Below, in pieces: positions 1 to 8,476 of a stretch of DNA of 64,000 nt. The stretch lies in assembly GCA_965262705.1 (NCBI GenBank), contig OZ253556.1, forward strand, positions 620,001 to 684,000, given 5' to 3'. Numbering within the stretch: the stretch's first letter is position 1; the number at the start of each line of letters is the position of its first letter. Source of the stretch: UJ101 sp965262705 (lineage in GTDB: Bacteria > Bacteroidota > Bacteroidia > Flavobacteriales > UJ101). Below the pieces are notes generated by a model that saw only the letters and a list, made by a program, of their open reading frames with translations, had not been told where the DNA came from and searched no databases. A program made the translations under genes and the position numbers.

Positions 1-407
1 TGATACGTAATTTGCAAAGGCGCTACAATTTCTAAGCCTGAGAGATTGCATTCTTCCTTAATCTCACGCAGCGCCGCCTGCTGCCGGGTCTCCTTTTTTT
101 CGATTTTTCCCTTGGGCAGATCCCAACATCCCAGTCTTTTGATAAACAAAACCTGTTGCTGGTTATTCCTGACCAATCCACCCGCCGCCCTTACTATTTT
201 AAAATGTTTTTTAAATTCTTTCCAAAGCAATTTTTCTTCCGGATAATGCAGACAAACTCCGGATACTTTCCCCTCTGACAAAATGCCTATCACCTCATCA
301 AAAATGATTTTTTTCCTTTCAAACCTAATAATTTTAGTACCTTTGTCTGCTTGGAAAGCGAGATTAGATATGAAAATAGGTTTCTCGTTTACAAAAATAG
401 TCCGCAC
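1..407 (-). CDS. Nudix hydrolase, partial (C-terminus beyond window edge)
   Basis: This minus-strand frame runs off the left edge. It reads through a clear Nudix box: G at GKIEKKE, then REIKEE, matching Gx5Ex7REUxEE, although the usual glycine after EE is an asparagine. Before it come GLVRNNQQQVLFIKR and LGCWDLPKG, typical of small Nudix hydrolases that clear nucleoside-diphosphate derivatives. The substrate cannot be told. No ATG is available after the last upstream stop, so I place the start at a GTG (405-407), giving MRTIFVNEKPIF. A TAATTTTG promoter box (413-420, minus) ends 5 nt before this GTG, suggesting a leaderless mRNA. It is divergent from the SRPBCC gene at 449. Confidence 0.8.
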   Translation of the reverse strand, partial: MRTIFVNEKPIFISNLAFQADKGTKIIRFERKKIIFDEVIGILSEGKVSGVCLHYPEEKLLWKEFKKHFKIVRAAGGLVRNNQQQVLFIKRLGCWDLPKGKIEKKETRQQAALREIKEECNLSGLEIVAPLQITY

Positions 408-412
408 AAGGG

Positions 413-420
413 CAAAATTA
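413..420 (-). promoter_or_regulatory. Bacteroidota -7 box TAATTTTG for the Nudix gene
   Basis: It matches TAnnTTTG on the minus strand and lies 5 nt before the GTG start codon, so the predicted transcript would begin at or next to the start codon. Confidence 0.4.
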
Positions 421-448
421 CAAAAAAATAGGAGTTTAAACTATAAAA

Positions 449-844
449 ATGAGATTCGACGGCTATAAAAGTTCTATAAAAATACCGCAAAAGGAAGCAT
501 TTGAATTTCTTGAAAATCCACATAATTTTAAAAAATTAATGCCTGAAAAACTCACTTTTTTTAATGCAAGCGATGCCAAATTTGATTTTCAGATTTCAGG
601 AATGCCGGTAAAGATTAGCTTAGAGAAAAAAGAAACGGTTGAATTTTCAAGTATTACCTATGAATCAGCTGGAAATATAAAGTTCCAACTAAAGATACAG
701 TTCTCAAAAATAACAGAGGAAAGCACAGAAGTATCCTTTATTTTTGAAGGAAAATTAAATCCAATGACTCGAGCAATGGCTGAAAAGCCTTTAAAAAAAT
801 TACTACGCGTTTTTTCTAATCGTATAGAACAGCTATTAGATTAA
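449..844 (+). CDS. SRPBCC (START-like) family protein
   Basis: 131 residues starting at ATG 449, with AGGAG at 430-434. The sequence alternates strands and ends in an amphipathic helix (about residues 105-131, GKLNPMTRAMAEKPLKKLL), the layout of small SRPBCC ligand-binding proteins. From memory, flavobacterial genomes often keep a similar gene next to a Nudix hydrolase and pyrE; pyrE is not seen here. No catalytic residues can be named and the ligand is unknown. It ends 12 bp before lptB and may share its transcript. Confidence 0.65.
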   Translation: MRFDGYKSSIKIPQKEAFEFLENPHNFKKLMPEKLTFFNASDAKFDFQISGMPVKISLEKKETVEFSSITYESAGNIKFQLKIQFSKITEESTEVSFIFEGKLNPMTRAMAEKPLKKLLRVFSNRIEQLLD

Positions 845-856
845 TTTTTGTTAATT

Positions 857-1588
857 ATGACCTTACGCGGAGAAAATTTAATTAAGACTTACGGAAGAAA
901 AAAGGTAGTAAAAGGAGTTTCTATACAAGTAAATCAAGGGGAAATCATTGGGCTTCTAGGTCCAAATGGCGCTGGAAAAACCACTTGCTTTTATATGATC
1001 GTCGGATTGATAAAGCCCAATGGAGGCAAAGTTTTTCTAGATGATCAGGAAATGACGCGCTACCCGATGTATAAACGTGCACAAAATGGTATTGGCTATT
1101 TGGCTCAAGAGGCATCTATTTTCAGAAAGATGTCGGTAGAAGATAATATCAAAAGTGTATTGGAGATGACCAAACTTTGCAAAAAAGATCAGTTAATTAA
1201 GTGCGAAGAATTACTAGAAGAGTTTAGCCTACAGCATGTGCGTAAAAACCGGGGAGATTTATTATCAGGAGGTGAGCGCCGACGTACAGAAATTGCCCGT
1301 TGCCTGGCAACAAGCCCTAAATTCATTTTGTTAGACGAGCCTTTTGCCGGTGTTGACCCAATCGCGGTAGAAGATATTCAGCGTATTACTGCCTCGCTGG
1401 TTAAAAAGAACATTGGTATTCTAATTACTGACCATAACGTATCGCAAACCTTAGCCATTACTGATCGTACCTATATTATGTTTGAAGGAGGTATTTTAAA
1501 ATCGGGCGAGGCAGAAGAACTAGCCAATGACTCAATGGTACGCAAGGTTTATATCGGTGAAAATTTTGTTTACAAAAGGATTCTTTAA
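857..1588 (+). CDS. lptB: LPS export ABC transporter ATP-binding protein LptB
   Basis: 243 residues. The ATPase of the LptB2FG complex, which extracts lipopolysaccharide from the inner membrane and drives it to the outer membrane. Visible motifs are Walker A GPNGAGKTT (35-43), signature LSGGERRR, Walker B FILLDEPFAGVDP and the H-loop in ITDHNVSQTL. The AGVDP after Walker B and the short length fit LptB rather than other ABC ATPases. ATG 857 is preferred over the upstream TTG at 848 because it gives the usual MTLRGENL start. The gene follows the SRPBCC gene closely. Confidence 0.93.
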   Translation: MTLRGENLIKTYGRKKVVKGVSIQVNQGEIIGLLGPNGAGKTTCFYMIVGLIKPNGGKVFLDDQEMTRYPMYKRAQNGIGYLAQEASIFRKMSVEDNIKSVLEMTKLCKKDQLIKCEELLEEFSLQHVRKNRGDLLSGGERRRTEIARCLATSPKFILLDEPFAGVDPIAVEDIQRITASLVKKNIGILITDHNVSQTLAITDRTYIMFEGGILKSGEAEELANDSMVRKVYIGENFVYKRIL

Positions 1589-1606
1589 AATTAAATAAAG
1601 ATATCG

Positions 1607-1717
1607 AGACTGCTGCAGATTACATAAAAAGGGATGAAAAAGAAAGCATTTTTTTGTTAGAGTGCTTTTTGCAACTGAAAGTCAGCGAGGCTAAAGGTCT
1701 CGTTTTGTAAAGGTCTC
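1607..1717. repeat. Degenerate copy of the GAGACC repeat family
   Basis: Starts GAGACTGCTGCAGA and keeps the internal segments AAAGAAAGCATTTTTTTG and GTGCTTTTTGCAAC. It then runs into the short-form segment (GTCAGCGAGGCTAAAG) and ends with two GGTCTC motifs. It fills most of the gap between lptB and the antiporter gene. Confidence 0.6.
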
Positions 1718-1725
1718 GTTTTTTT

Positions 1726-1733
1726 TACTTTTG
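1726..1733 (+). promoter_or_regulatory. Bacteroidota -7 box TACTTTTG before the antiporter gene
   Basis: Matches TAnnTTTG and ends 13 nt before ATG 1747. Confidence 0.5.
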
Positions 1734-1746
1734 CAAAAAATAATTG

Positions 1747-2880
1747 ATGAATATTTTTCTTTCCATTGTACTAATGGGTATTAGCTGTTTCATTATATGG
1801 AAAGCGGGTAATAGTTTTGATATAGCATCAGAATACTTAGGGAGAAAGATGAGTGCAGGAGTAAAAGGAGCAACCATTAATGCAATTGGAAGTTCCATTC
1901 CCGAGTTTTTTACTTCTATTTTATTTCTCTTGTTACATCGGGATGAGCAAGGATTTGCCGGCGGAATAGGCACTTCAACAGGATCTGCTGTTTTTAATGC
2001 CATTATCATTCCTGCAGTGGTTATTTTAGTAGTTTCCTTAAAATTAAAAAATCGTATTGTTATCTCAAAAAAAGTTATTCTTCGAGATGGCATTTCTCTT
2101 ATTATTGCTGAATTAGTTCTTATTTATATCATCGGTAACGGAACATTAACCCGAATGCATAGTTTATTTTTGATGCTTCTATATGCGGTTTATCTTATTG
2201 TTTTATTTGCCGGCATGAAAAGAAATACGAGGATATCCTTCGATAAAAAAATTATGGTTGAGCATAAAAGTCGTTTATCAACATTAATGAAGTTAGATTT
2301 GAGAGCATTTTTTATACGGGATAAACCGCTTAACTCAGTCAATGCTCGGGTATTGCTTTTAATTTCAATCTTTGTTATTGGAGCCGCTTGTTTTTTACTT
2401 GTTTATTCTTGTGAATTATTGGGAGAAGCAACGAATATTTCCCTATATTTTGTGTCAATTATTCTTACTTCGGCTGCTACCAGTGTCCCTGACATGGTAT
2501 TATCGATCAAAGATGCTCAGAATGGTAACTATAATGATGCTTTATCCAACGCCTTTGGGAGCAATGTTTTTGATATTTGTTTTGCTATTGGTTTTCCATT
2601 ATTCCTCTTCTCCCTTATTTATAATAGACCGATTCAACTTTCTTCACAAACTATTCAGGATATCATGCCTTTACAAATCTTATTAATCCTCTTTACTCTT
2701 ATCACGATCATTATTTTTTTAATTGGGCATTCTCTTGGAAGAGTAACCGCCTATGTTCTTTTATCTATGTATGGTATTTTCATTAGTTTTATTATTTTTC
2801 AATCGTTGCATCTGTATCCGATAAAACCTTTAATTGAAGCGTTAAATCAAATCGAAGTTTTTATACAAAACATTCTCTGA
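1747..2880 (+). CDS. Sodium/calcium exchanger family (CaCA) membrane protein
   Basis: 377 residues, about ten hydrophobic segments in two halves. Each half has one alpha repeat: GATINAIGSSIPEFFTSI near residues 38-55 and TSAATSVPDMVLSIKDA plus NAFGSNVFDI near 243-280. These are the ion-binding motifs of the YrbG/CaCA family, with an acidic residue in each (E in SIPE, D in SVPD). It probably exchanges Ca2+ or another cation for Na+ or H+ across the inner membrane. ATG 1747 is preferred over the TTG at 1744. Its stop codon TGA overlaps the first bases of the next repeat unit (TGAGACC). Confidence 0.85.
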   Translation: MNIFLSIVLMGISCFIIWKAGNSFDIASEYLGRKMSAGVKGATINAIGSSIPEFFTSILFLLLHRDEQGFAGGIGTSTGSAVFNAIIIPAVVILVVSLKLKNRIVISKKVILRDGISLIIAELVLIYIIGNGTLTRMHSLFLMLLYAVYLIVLFAGMKRNTRISFDKKIMVEHKSRLSTLMKLDLRAFFIRDKPLNSVNARVLLLISIFVIGAACFLLVYSCELLGEATNISLYFVSIILTSAATSVPDMVLSIKDAQNGNYNDALSNAFGSNVFDICFAIGFPLFLFSLIYNRPIQLSSQTIQDIMPLQILLILFTLITIIIFLIGHSLGRVTAYVLLSMYGIFISFIIFQSLHLYPIKPLIEALNQIEVFIQNIL

Positions 2881-2934
2881 GACCTTTAGCTTATGCTGAC
2901 TTGCATTTGATAGCGTGCTTATTACAACGGTTTT
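2879..2934. repeat. Short-form GAGACC repeat unit, decayed right end
   Basis: Begins GAGACCTTTAGC inside the TGA stop codon of the antiporter gene, continues with the conserved GCTGACTTGCA core and GATAGCGTGCTT, and ends CAACGGTTTT instead of GGTCTC. Confidence 0.6.
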
Positions 2935-2968
2935 ATTTTGAAATTGTTACAAAAAGAAACGAATTAAT

Positions 2969-3133
2969 GAGACCGTTGCAAAACACATAAAAAAGTATGA
3001 AAAAGAAAGCATCTAACTTCAAACTGCTTCCTTCTCAAAAAATTAAAATCCTCCACACCCATTAGGTTGCTCCGGTATTTAATTTTTATCGGGCGTTGCA
3101 TTTTTTTGTTAGAATGCTTTTTGCAACGGTCTC
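2969..3133. repeat. MITE-like GAGACC element, full-length copy
   Basis: 165 bp between perfect terminal inverted repeats GAGACCGTTGCA and TGCAACGGTCTC. The interior carries the family segments GAAAAAGAAAGCATCTAAC, ATCCTCCACACCCATTAGG and TTTAATTTTTATCGGGCG. No 5-bp target duplication is seen. Its right end abuts a fragment of the IS5-family element, so it probably truncates that fragment. Confidence 0.85.
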
Positions 3134-3366
3134 GATGCATACGCAAAACCTGATGGAGGCGATAGGTTATAATCTATATAGGATGGATTCCTGGGCTACT
3201 TGCGTCTAATGGTTAAAAATAGAGGAAAACAAGAGGATAAAGGAGTATTTATAGTCAATAAATCCATGAAAAAACAGTGAAAAACGTATCAATAAGTGAC
3301 TAGGTGAAATCAAAAAGCTAAAAACCAAAGATTATAGAACCCATTCAAACTTTTTGCAACGGTCTT
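3134..3366 (+). mobile_element. Remnant of the right end of an IS5-family element
   Basis: Closely matches the last ~230 bp of the IS copy at 59095-60284: the transposase C-terminus (HTQNLMEAIGYNLY), the stretch TAAAAATAGAGGAAAACAAG, and the terminal TTTTTGCAACGGTCTTA. The rest of the element is absent. Confidence 0.8.
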
Positions 3367-3396
3367 ATTTTATGTATTTTGAAAGGCCTCCGTTAT

Positions 3397-4172
3397 TTAA
3401 TTAAACCGAACAAAATAATCATCAATTTCCTTTCTCATCTCAATTCCTACTCTTTCAAAACAATCAAGTAAACTAGCATAGGTTCCTTTACCTCCAAGAA
3501 AATCCCAAAATTCTTCTGCTACTTTAAGTTCTTTTTTTAAGTCAAGCATTCCTGCCATTGTCCAACGACGATATGGTTTAGGCTCGTATGGATTATAGGG
3601 GATGGCAATATAACGTATTAACTTTCGTCTTTGGATTTTCTGCTAATGCAACTGCTGACCATTCTAACAGTGTTCTTTTAAATTCTTTAAATCCGCCTTT
3701 ATTAGGTTTTGCAGTTTTAATGTCAATTAAGTAAATTTCTTCGTTTTTATCTTCAAGGTAAACATCCACTCGTGTGGGTTTTACTGTTCTCATTTTTCCA
3801 CTTTGGCAAACTTTTCTAATAGCTTCAACTTCTTCCTGTTTATTGGGTTTTTTATTTGCAGCCGTCAATTCATCCATTATTTTCTGAATTTCATGCTGAG
3901 CTTGTTCACTCATTTGAGTTCCAGACTTCATTTGTCTTTTTGCTACCTTATCTACTTGAAGCAATGGATAAGGCAACAGGTTCAAAAATAGTCGTTCCAA
4001 AATTTGTATTAAGTGAATGAATAAAAGCATATAAGGCAAGCCTATCTTTCACTAAAAGTCTCGTATGAAAAGGCATTACTGCCGGTTCAGGATGGTAGGT
4101 TTTAAATCGATTTCTTAAACTATTTCTAATCGTATCTTCAACAGATTTTATTTGCTTGTTTGATAAAGCCAT
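3397..4172 (-). pseudogene. TdeIII-family type II restriction endonuclease, two frameshifts
   Basis: Three consecutive frames read as one protein: MALSNKQIKSVEDTIRNSL through TIFEPVALSIA; then VDKVAKRQMKSGTQMSEQ through KTKVNTLY; then AIPYNPYEPKPYRRW through DDYFVRFN. The middle part has a PD-(D/E)xK-like core (RVDVYLEDKNEEIYLIDIKTAK). Frame breaks are near 3960 and 3600. The family name is from memory of TdeIII-like proteins. Its start is 2 nt downstream of the methyltransferase stop, as in a restriction-modification operon. As read, no active nuclease would be made. Confidence 0.75.
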
Positions 4173-4174
4173 TT

Positions 4175-5752
4175 TTATTTTTCCTTTAAATGAAATATGA
4201 TTTCTGCATAGGCTGATTTATCTTTTTCTGTTCTGTTTAAAACTGGCCTTTTATATTGATTAACTATTTTCATTTCCGCTTTTTCTGCAATCGTTGGGTA
4301 CATATTGTATTTGTCATTTGCTACAAGAAATGTGTCATAATCTTTTTGTAAATATTGTTTAGCGTTATTCAAGACACAAGCAATACTTTCAATGTATGAA
4401 AGTCTGGCGTCTCTTCCTTGTCCTTTAGAAAGGGGACCGATTTCTAACCCATCATTTCGCTGAAATCGAAATAAATCGTATGCATACGCGTGCTGTTCAT
4501 GATAATTAATTAGACCTACATAAGGAGGACTTGAAAATATACCTCTAATCTTTTGATTTTTAACGAGTGAGGCAAGGTTAGAATTTTTTTGTTCTAATTT
4601 TGAAAGAATATCCATGGCTCTGGCATCCCCCTGTAAGCAGATTTGAAAAGTGTTTGTGCGCAATTTGTCGAATTCAGAAAACCGTTTCATGGTATCTTTG
4701 CTGTATCTTTTCCACCAAGAAAACATTGAAAACAAGGGCTTGCATATTTTACCGTGTTTTTTACAGTAATACGTTTGTGTAACCGGCTCTTTTAATGTGG
4801 CTAAATCTGCATGGGTTGTTGCCCTACAAGATCTGATAGTCCTGCTTAATACAATGGTTATAATCTTTTTTATCGTTTTATTTTCTACTTTTTTAAGCTG
4901 TTGAAAAGTAAAGTCAATTTCTTTTCTTACAGGCTCTAAATACCATTTTTCAAGAAAATTACTCGAATTATCTTGTTTAATCTTAAGGTTATATTTTTCT
5001 TGTAATTTATTAAAAACTTGAGCGAATTCGTTTTCTTTTTTAATCCCATATTCCTTTTCATTGATTTGTTTTTCCCTTACCTTTATTTTATAATCAGGGG
5101 ATGGAAAATATTTTTTATTAAACACATTTAATTCATCAAGCAATTGGTTCTCAAATTGAGAATTATTATTCCTTGCAATAAATGCCTTGAGTGCAGTGGT
5201 TATCTTTTCTATTTCAATTTTTAAGTCTTCAAAATCAACTTTTGTTGCCTTAACGTTAGAAATCAAGGTATTAAAAGCAGATATATCAATACCTATTGCA
5301 TGTATTCCTAATTCATTTGCCTGTACTATGGTGGTACCGCTGCCTGAAAATGGGTCTAAAACAATATCTCCTTTTTTAAAATAGGTTTCTTTTTTGAAGT
5401 TATCCGTTTGATTGTCCAAAAAATACTCAACAAGTTGCAGAATAAATTTACCCTTTTAAGGATGAAGCCTATGAACATGTTTGGTGGTATCTTTTTCTTT
5501 TAGATGATCAAACGATAATGCCCAGTTTAAATCCTCTCCTAATTTTTCTCTCCAATCCGTTTCTCTTTGTCCATTATAGCTTTTATAGTAAGCCATTAAG
5601 TCATATTTATTCACCGATGTATTTCCATTTTCTCTATGCTTTTTAACTTTTCCATATTGAATGAGATAGGATATATTGGAAGGCGTTACATTCTTCTTTA
5701 AATGTTTGCTAGCCCATTGACTTGCTTGCTTTATAGTTAGTAATTCGGTCAT
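4175..5752 (-). pseudogene. Site-specific DNA methyltransferase with one in-frame stop codon
   Basis: The frame runs from ATG 5752 to the stop at 4175, broken only by TAA at 5456-5458 (codon 99, within HRLHP-stop-KGKFILQLVEYFL, where I would expect tyrosine). The N-terminal piece (MTELLTIKQASQWASKHLKK) resembles a DNA-binding region. The downstream piece has the SAM motif DPFSGSGTT (about residues 133-141 of the full frame) and catalytic motif SSPPY near residue 407. That I-then-IV order fits amino-methyltransferases. The downstream piece might restart at TTG 5419. It is the modification partner of the broken nuclease at 3397. Type II modification of unknown specificity is inferred. Confidence 0.8.
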
Positions 5753-5846
5753 ATTTAACGCTCGTATCTGACAAGTAAAAATAATATTAATTTTTATCTT
5801 ACTAACTAGTTAATAATTAAGAGACTTTTAAAGATTTCTAAAAAAC

Positions 5847-6033
5847 GAGACCGTTGCAAAAAGCACGCTAACAAAAAAATGCAACCCCCGATAAAAATTA
5901 AATGTCGTAGTAGCCTTTTTGGTTGTGAGGATTTTAATTTTTTGAGATGGTTGCTGATCAGAGCCGAAGTAAGGAAGCAGTTTAAAGCTAAATGCTTTCT
6001 TTTTCATATTTTTATACCTTCTGCAACGGTCTC
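5847..6033. repeat. MITE-like GAGACC element with nested insertion
   Basis: 187 bp, GAGACCGTTGCA to TGCAACGGTCTC, in the opposite orientation to the copy at 2969. It carries extra sequence (TGGTTGCTGATCAGAGCCG) at the internal site where other copies carry the palindromic element. No target duplication is seen. Confidence 0.8.
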
Positions 6034-6037
6034 AATT

Positions 6038-6092
6038 GAGACCTTTAGCTTCGCTGACTTGCAGTTGATAGCGTGCTTTTTGCAAAGGTCTC
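6038..6092. repeat. Short-form GAGACC repeat unit (55 bp)
   Basis: Best-preserved short copy: GAGACCTTTAGC at the left, GCTGACTTGCAGTTGATAGC in the middle, and GCAAAGGTCTC at the right. It is 4 bp from the preceding long element. Confidence 0.75.
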
Positions 6093-6177
6093 TTATTTCT
6101 ATTAATAAGCCTTACTAAAAAAGTTTTTTCTATCTAAAGAGGTCTCTTTTTGTATGCCTAACAAAAAAAACAGAAAA

Positions 6178-7980
6178 TTATTTTCCTTTTTCCATTCTTT
6201 TTTTAAGGTCTGCAAGCACATCTATATCTCCTAAGGTTGATTTATCTACATTTTTTGAGATATTTTTTTCCTGCATTTTTCCTTGTTTTTGTTCTTCTTC
6301 ATAATAAGAATCTTTATGTGATACTACCACACGCTCAAATTCTTTATTAAATTCTAAGACTTTAAAGCTAAGTTCATCTCTTTTCTTTACTCTTGAACCG
6401 TCCTCTTTTTCCAAAGTACGGAACGGTGCAAAAGCTTTTACCTGTTCATCTTCAAATTGGATCGTAGCTCCTTTATCAAATACTTCAATTACCTGACCTG
6501 TATGCGTAGTTCCCACAGCATATTTTTCTGCATATTGATCCCATGGATTTTCAGTTAATTGCTTGTGTCCTAAAGATAGTCTTCTCGCTTCAACATCTAA
6601 TTCTAACACCTCAACATCCATTTTATCCCCTACGGAACAGAACTCTGCCGGATGCTTGATTTTTTTCGTCCAAGATAAATCAGAAATGTACACCAAGCCA
6701 TCCACTCCTTCTTCTAATTCAACAAATACGCCAAAATTGGTAAAATTACGAACAGATCCCGTATGGCGAGACCCCATGGGATATTTTTCTGCAATTTTTA
6801 GCCATGGATCTTCAGTCAGTTGTTTAATGCCCAGTGACATTTTTCTCTCTTCTTTGTTCAATGTTAAAATGACTACTTCCAGTTCATCTCCTACTTTTAC
6901 AAAATCCTGAGCAGATCGTAAATGTGTTGACCAGGACATTTCAGATACATGAATCAATCCTTCAACTCCTGGAAAGACTTCAGCAAAAGCACCGTAATCT
7001 GCTAATACAACTACTTTTCCTTTAATCTTATCTCCTTCTTTCAAATTAGGGTCTAATACATCCCATGGATGAGCGTCTAATTGTTTCAATCCTAATTGAA
7101 TTCTTGTTTTTTCATCATCAAAGTCCAGAATTACCACATTGAGTTTTTGGTCTAATTCCAACACTTCTGATGGATGATTAATTCGCCCCCAAGACAAATC
7201 TGTAATATGAATTAATCCGTCAACCCCTCCCAAATCAACAAAAACCCCGTAAGAAGTAATGTTTTTCACAACGCCTTCCAGTACCTGTCCTTTCTGTAAC
7301 TGTCCAATAATCTCTCTTTTCTGATTTTCAATATCTGCTTCAATCAAAGCCTTATGAGAGACGACTACGTTTTTAAATTCATGGTTAATCTTTACTACCT
7401 TGAATTCCATTGTTTTTCCTACATATTGGTCATAATCTCGTATCGGTTTTACATCAATTTGAGAGCCCGGTAAGAAGGATTCAATACCGAACACATCCAC
7501 AATCATTCCTCCCTTGGTTCGGGCTTTGATATCTCCATTTACAATTTCTCCCTCTTGATGCGCTTTATTCACTCGATCCCAGGACTTGAGTGTACGGGCT
7601 TTTCGGTGAGAAAGCACTAATTGTCCTGTTTTATCTTCACGCTTATCTACCATTACATCAACAACATCCCCTACTTTCAGTTCCGGATTGTAACGAAACT
7701 CATTTAAGGAGATCACTCCTTCCGATTTGAAATTAATATCCACAATCACCTCTTTATCAGTCATCCGAACTACCGCCCCTTTGAATACTTCTGTTTCGTC
7801 CAGATCAATAATCGCATCGGCATAGATCGTCTCTAATTCTGACCTTTCTTTTAAATCCTCATCGTTTAATCCTGATTCAAAAACATTCCAGTCAAATTCT
7901 TCAGGTGTAACATTGGCATTTTCAAGAGGAGTTTCCTCTACTTTTTTTAATTCTTCCGCCTTTTTTGCCTCTTCAGACAT
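6178..7980 (-). CDS. rpsA: 30S ribosomal protein S1
   Basis: 600 residues. S1 helps the 30S subunit bind structured mRNA and matters for initiation in bacteria that make little use of Shine-Dalgarno pairing. Several S1 (OB-fold) repeats are visible; the clearest read GQVLEGVVKNITSYGVFVDLGG, GDKIKGKVVVLADYGAF and GSRHTGSVRNFTNFGVF with GLIHVSEMSW or GLVYISDLSW endings. About six repeats in all match the family. I start at MSEEAKKAEEL (ATG 7978-7980), because the in-frame extension to 8079 does not look like S1. A TACCTTTG box lies upstream at 8098-8105. Confidence 0.95.
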   Translation of the reverse strand: MSEEAKKAEELKKVEETPLENANVTPEEFDWNVFESGLNDEDLKERSELETIYADAIIDLDETEVFKGAVVRMTDKEVIVDINFKSEGVISLNEFRYNPELKVGDVVDVMVDKREDKTGQLVLSHRKARTLKSWDRVNKAHQEGEIVNGDIKARTKGGMIVDVFGIESFLPGSQIDVKPIRDYDQYVGKTMEFKVVKINHEFKNVVVSHKALIEADIENQKREIIGQLQKGQVLEGVVKNITSYGVFVDLGGVDGLIHITDLSWGRINHPSEVLELDQKLNVVILDFDDEKTRIQLGLKQLDAHPWDVLDPNLKEGDKIKGKVVVLADYGAFAEVFPGVEGLIHVSEMSWSTHLRSAQDFVKVGDELEVVILTLNKEERKMSLGIKQLTEDPWLKIAEKYPMGSRHTGSVRNFTNFGVFVELEEGVDGLVYISDLSWTKKIKHPAEFCSVGDKMDVEVLELDVEARRLSLGHKQLTENPWDQYAEKYAVGTTHTGQVIEVFDKGATIQFEDEQVKAFAPFRTLEKEDGSRVKKRDELSFKVLEFNKEFERVVVSHKDSYYEEEQKQGKMQEKNISKNVDKSTLGDIDVLADLKKRMEKGK

Positions 7981-8097
7981 AACTTTAAATAAATTATCTC
8001 TTTGAAAACCTTGGGCATTTACAGGAATTATCAAAGAGGGGTTAAATAAATTAATAAAAAAACTTGCTTTTCTGCCCAATTATCCTAAAAAGCGCTG

Positions 8098-8105
8098 CAA
8101 AGGTA
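8098..8105 (-). promoter_or_regulatory. Bacteroidota -7 box TACCTTTG for rpsA
   Basis: Matches TAnnTTTG on the minus strand, about 118 nt before the rpsA start codon, implying a 5' leader of about 110 nt. Confidence 0.45.
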
Positions 8106-8169
8106 TAAATAATCTGATACCTTTGCAAAAAGTACTATAACAAATGTAAGTCAGCGTAATCCAAAGGTT

Positions 8170-8378
8170 GAGACCGTTGCAGAACACATAAAAAAGTATG
8201 AAAAAGAAAGCATCTAACTTCAAACTGCTTCCTCACTTCGACAGGCTCAGTAACCATTTCAAAAAATTAAAATCCTCCACACCCATTAGGTTGATCCGGC
8301 ATTTAATTTTAGCTTACGCTGACTTGCAGTTCATCGGGTGTTGCGTTTTTTTGTTAGCGTACTTTTTGCAACGGTCTC
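8170..8378. repeat. MITE-like GAGACC element with nested palindromic repeat
   Basis: 209 bp with perfect terminal repeats and a perfect 5-bp target duplication (AGGTT on both sides). It carries the nested CACTTCGACAGGCTCAGTAA segment and a short-form core (GCTTACGCTGACTTGCAG). A decayed short unit precedes it at about 8119-8168. Confidence 0.9.
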
Positions 8379-8476
8379 AGGTTTCAATCTGTAAAACTGC
8401 CTACTCTCCCCTGCGATGACTTGCCATTAGATAGAGTGCTTTTTGAAACAGTACTATAAGTTAAAACAGCAAATTC

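Noticed and set aside
46..468. Plus-strand frames in the first 470 bp
   Set aside because: They are opposite to a minus-strand frame with a clear Nudix box.
7981..8079. Extended start of ribosomal protein S1
   Set aside because: The extra 33 residues are unlike S1, and a normal MSEE start is available at 7980.
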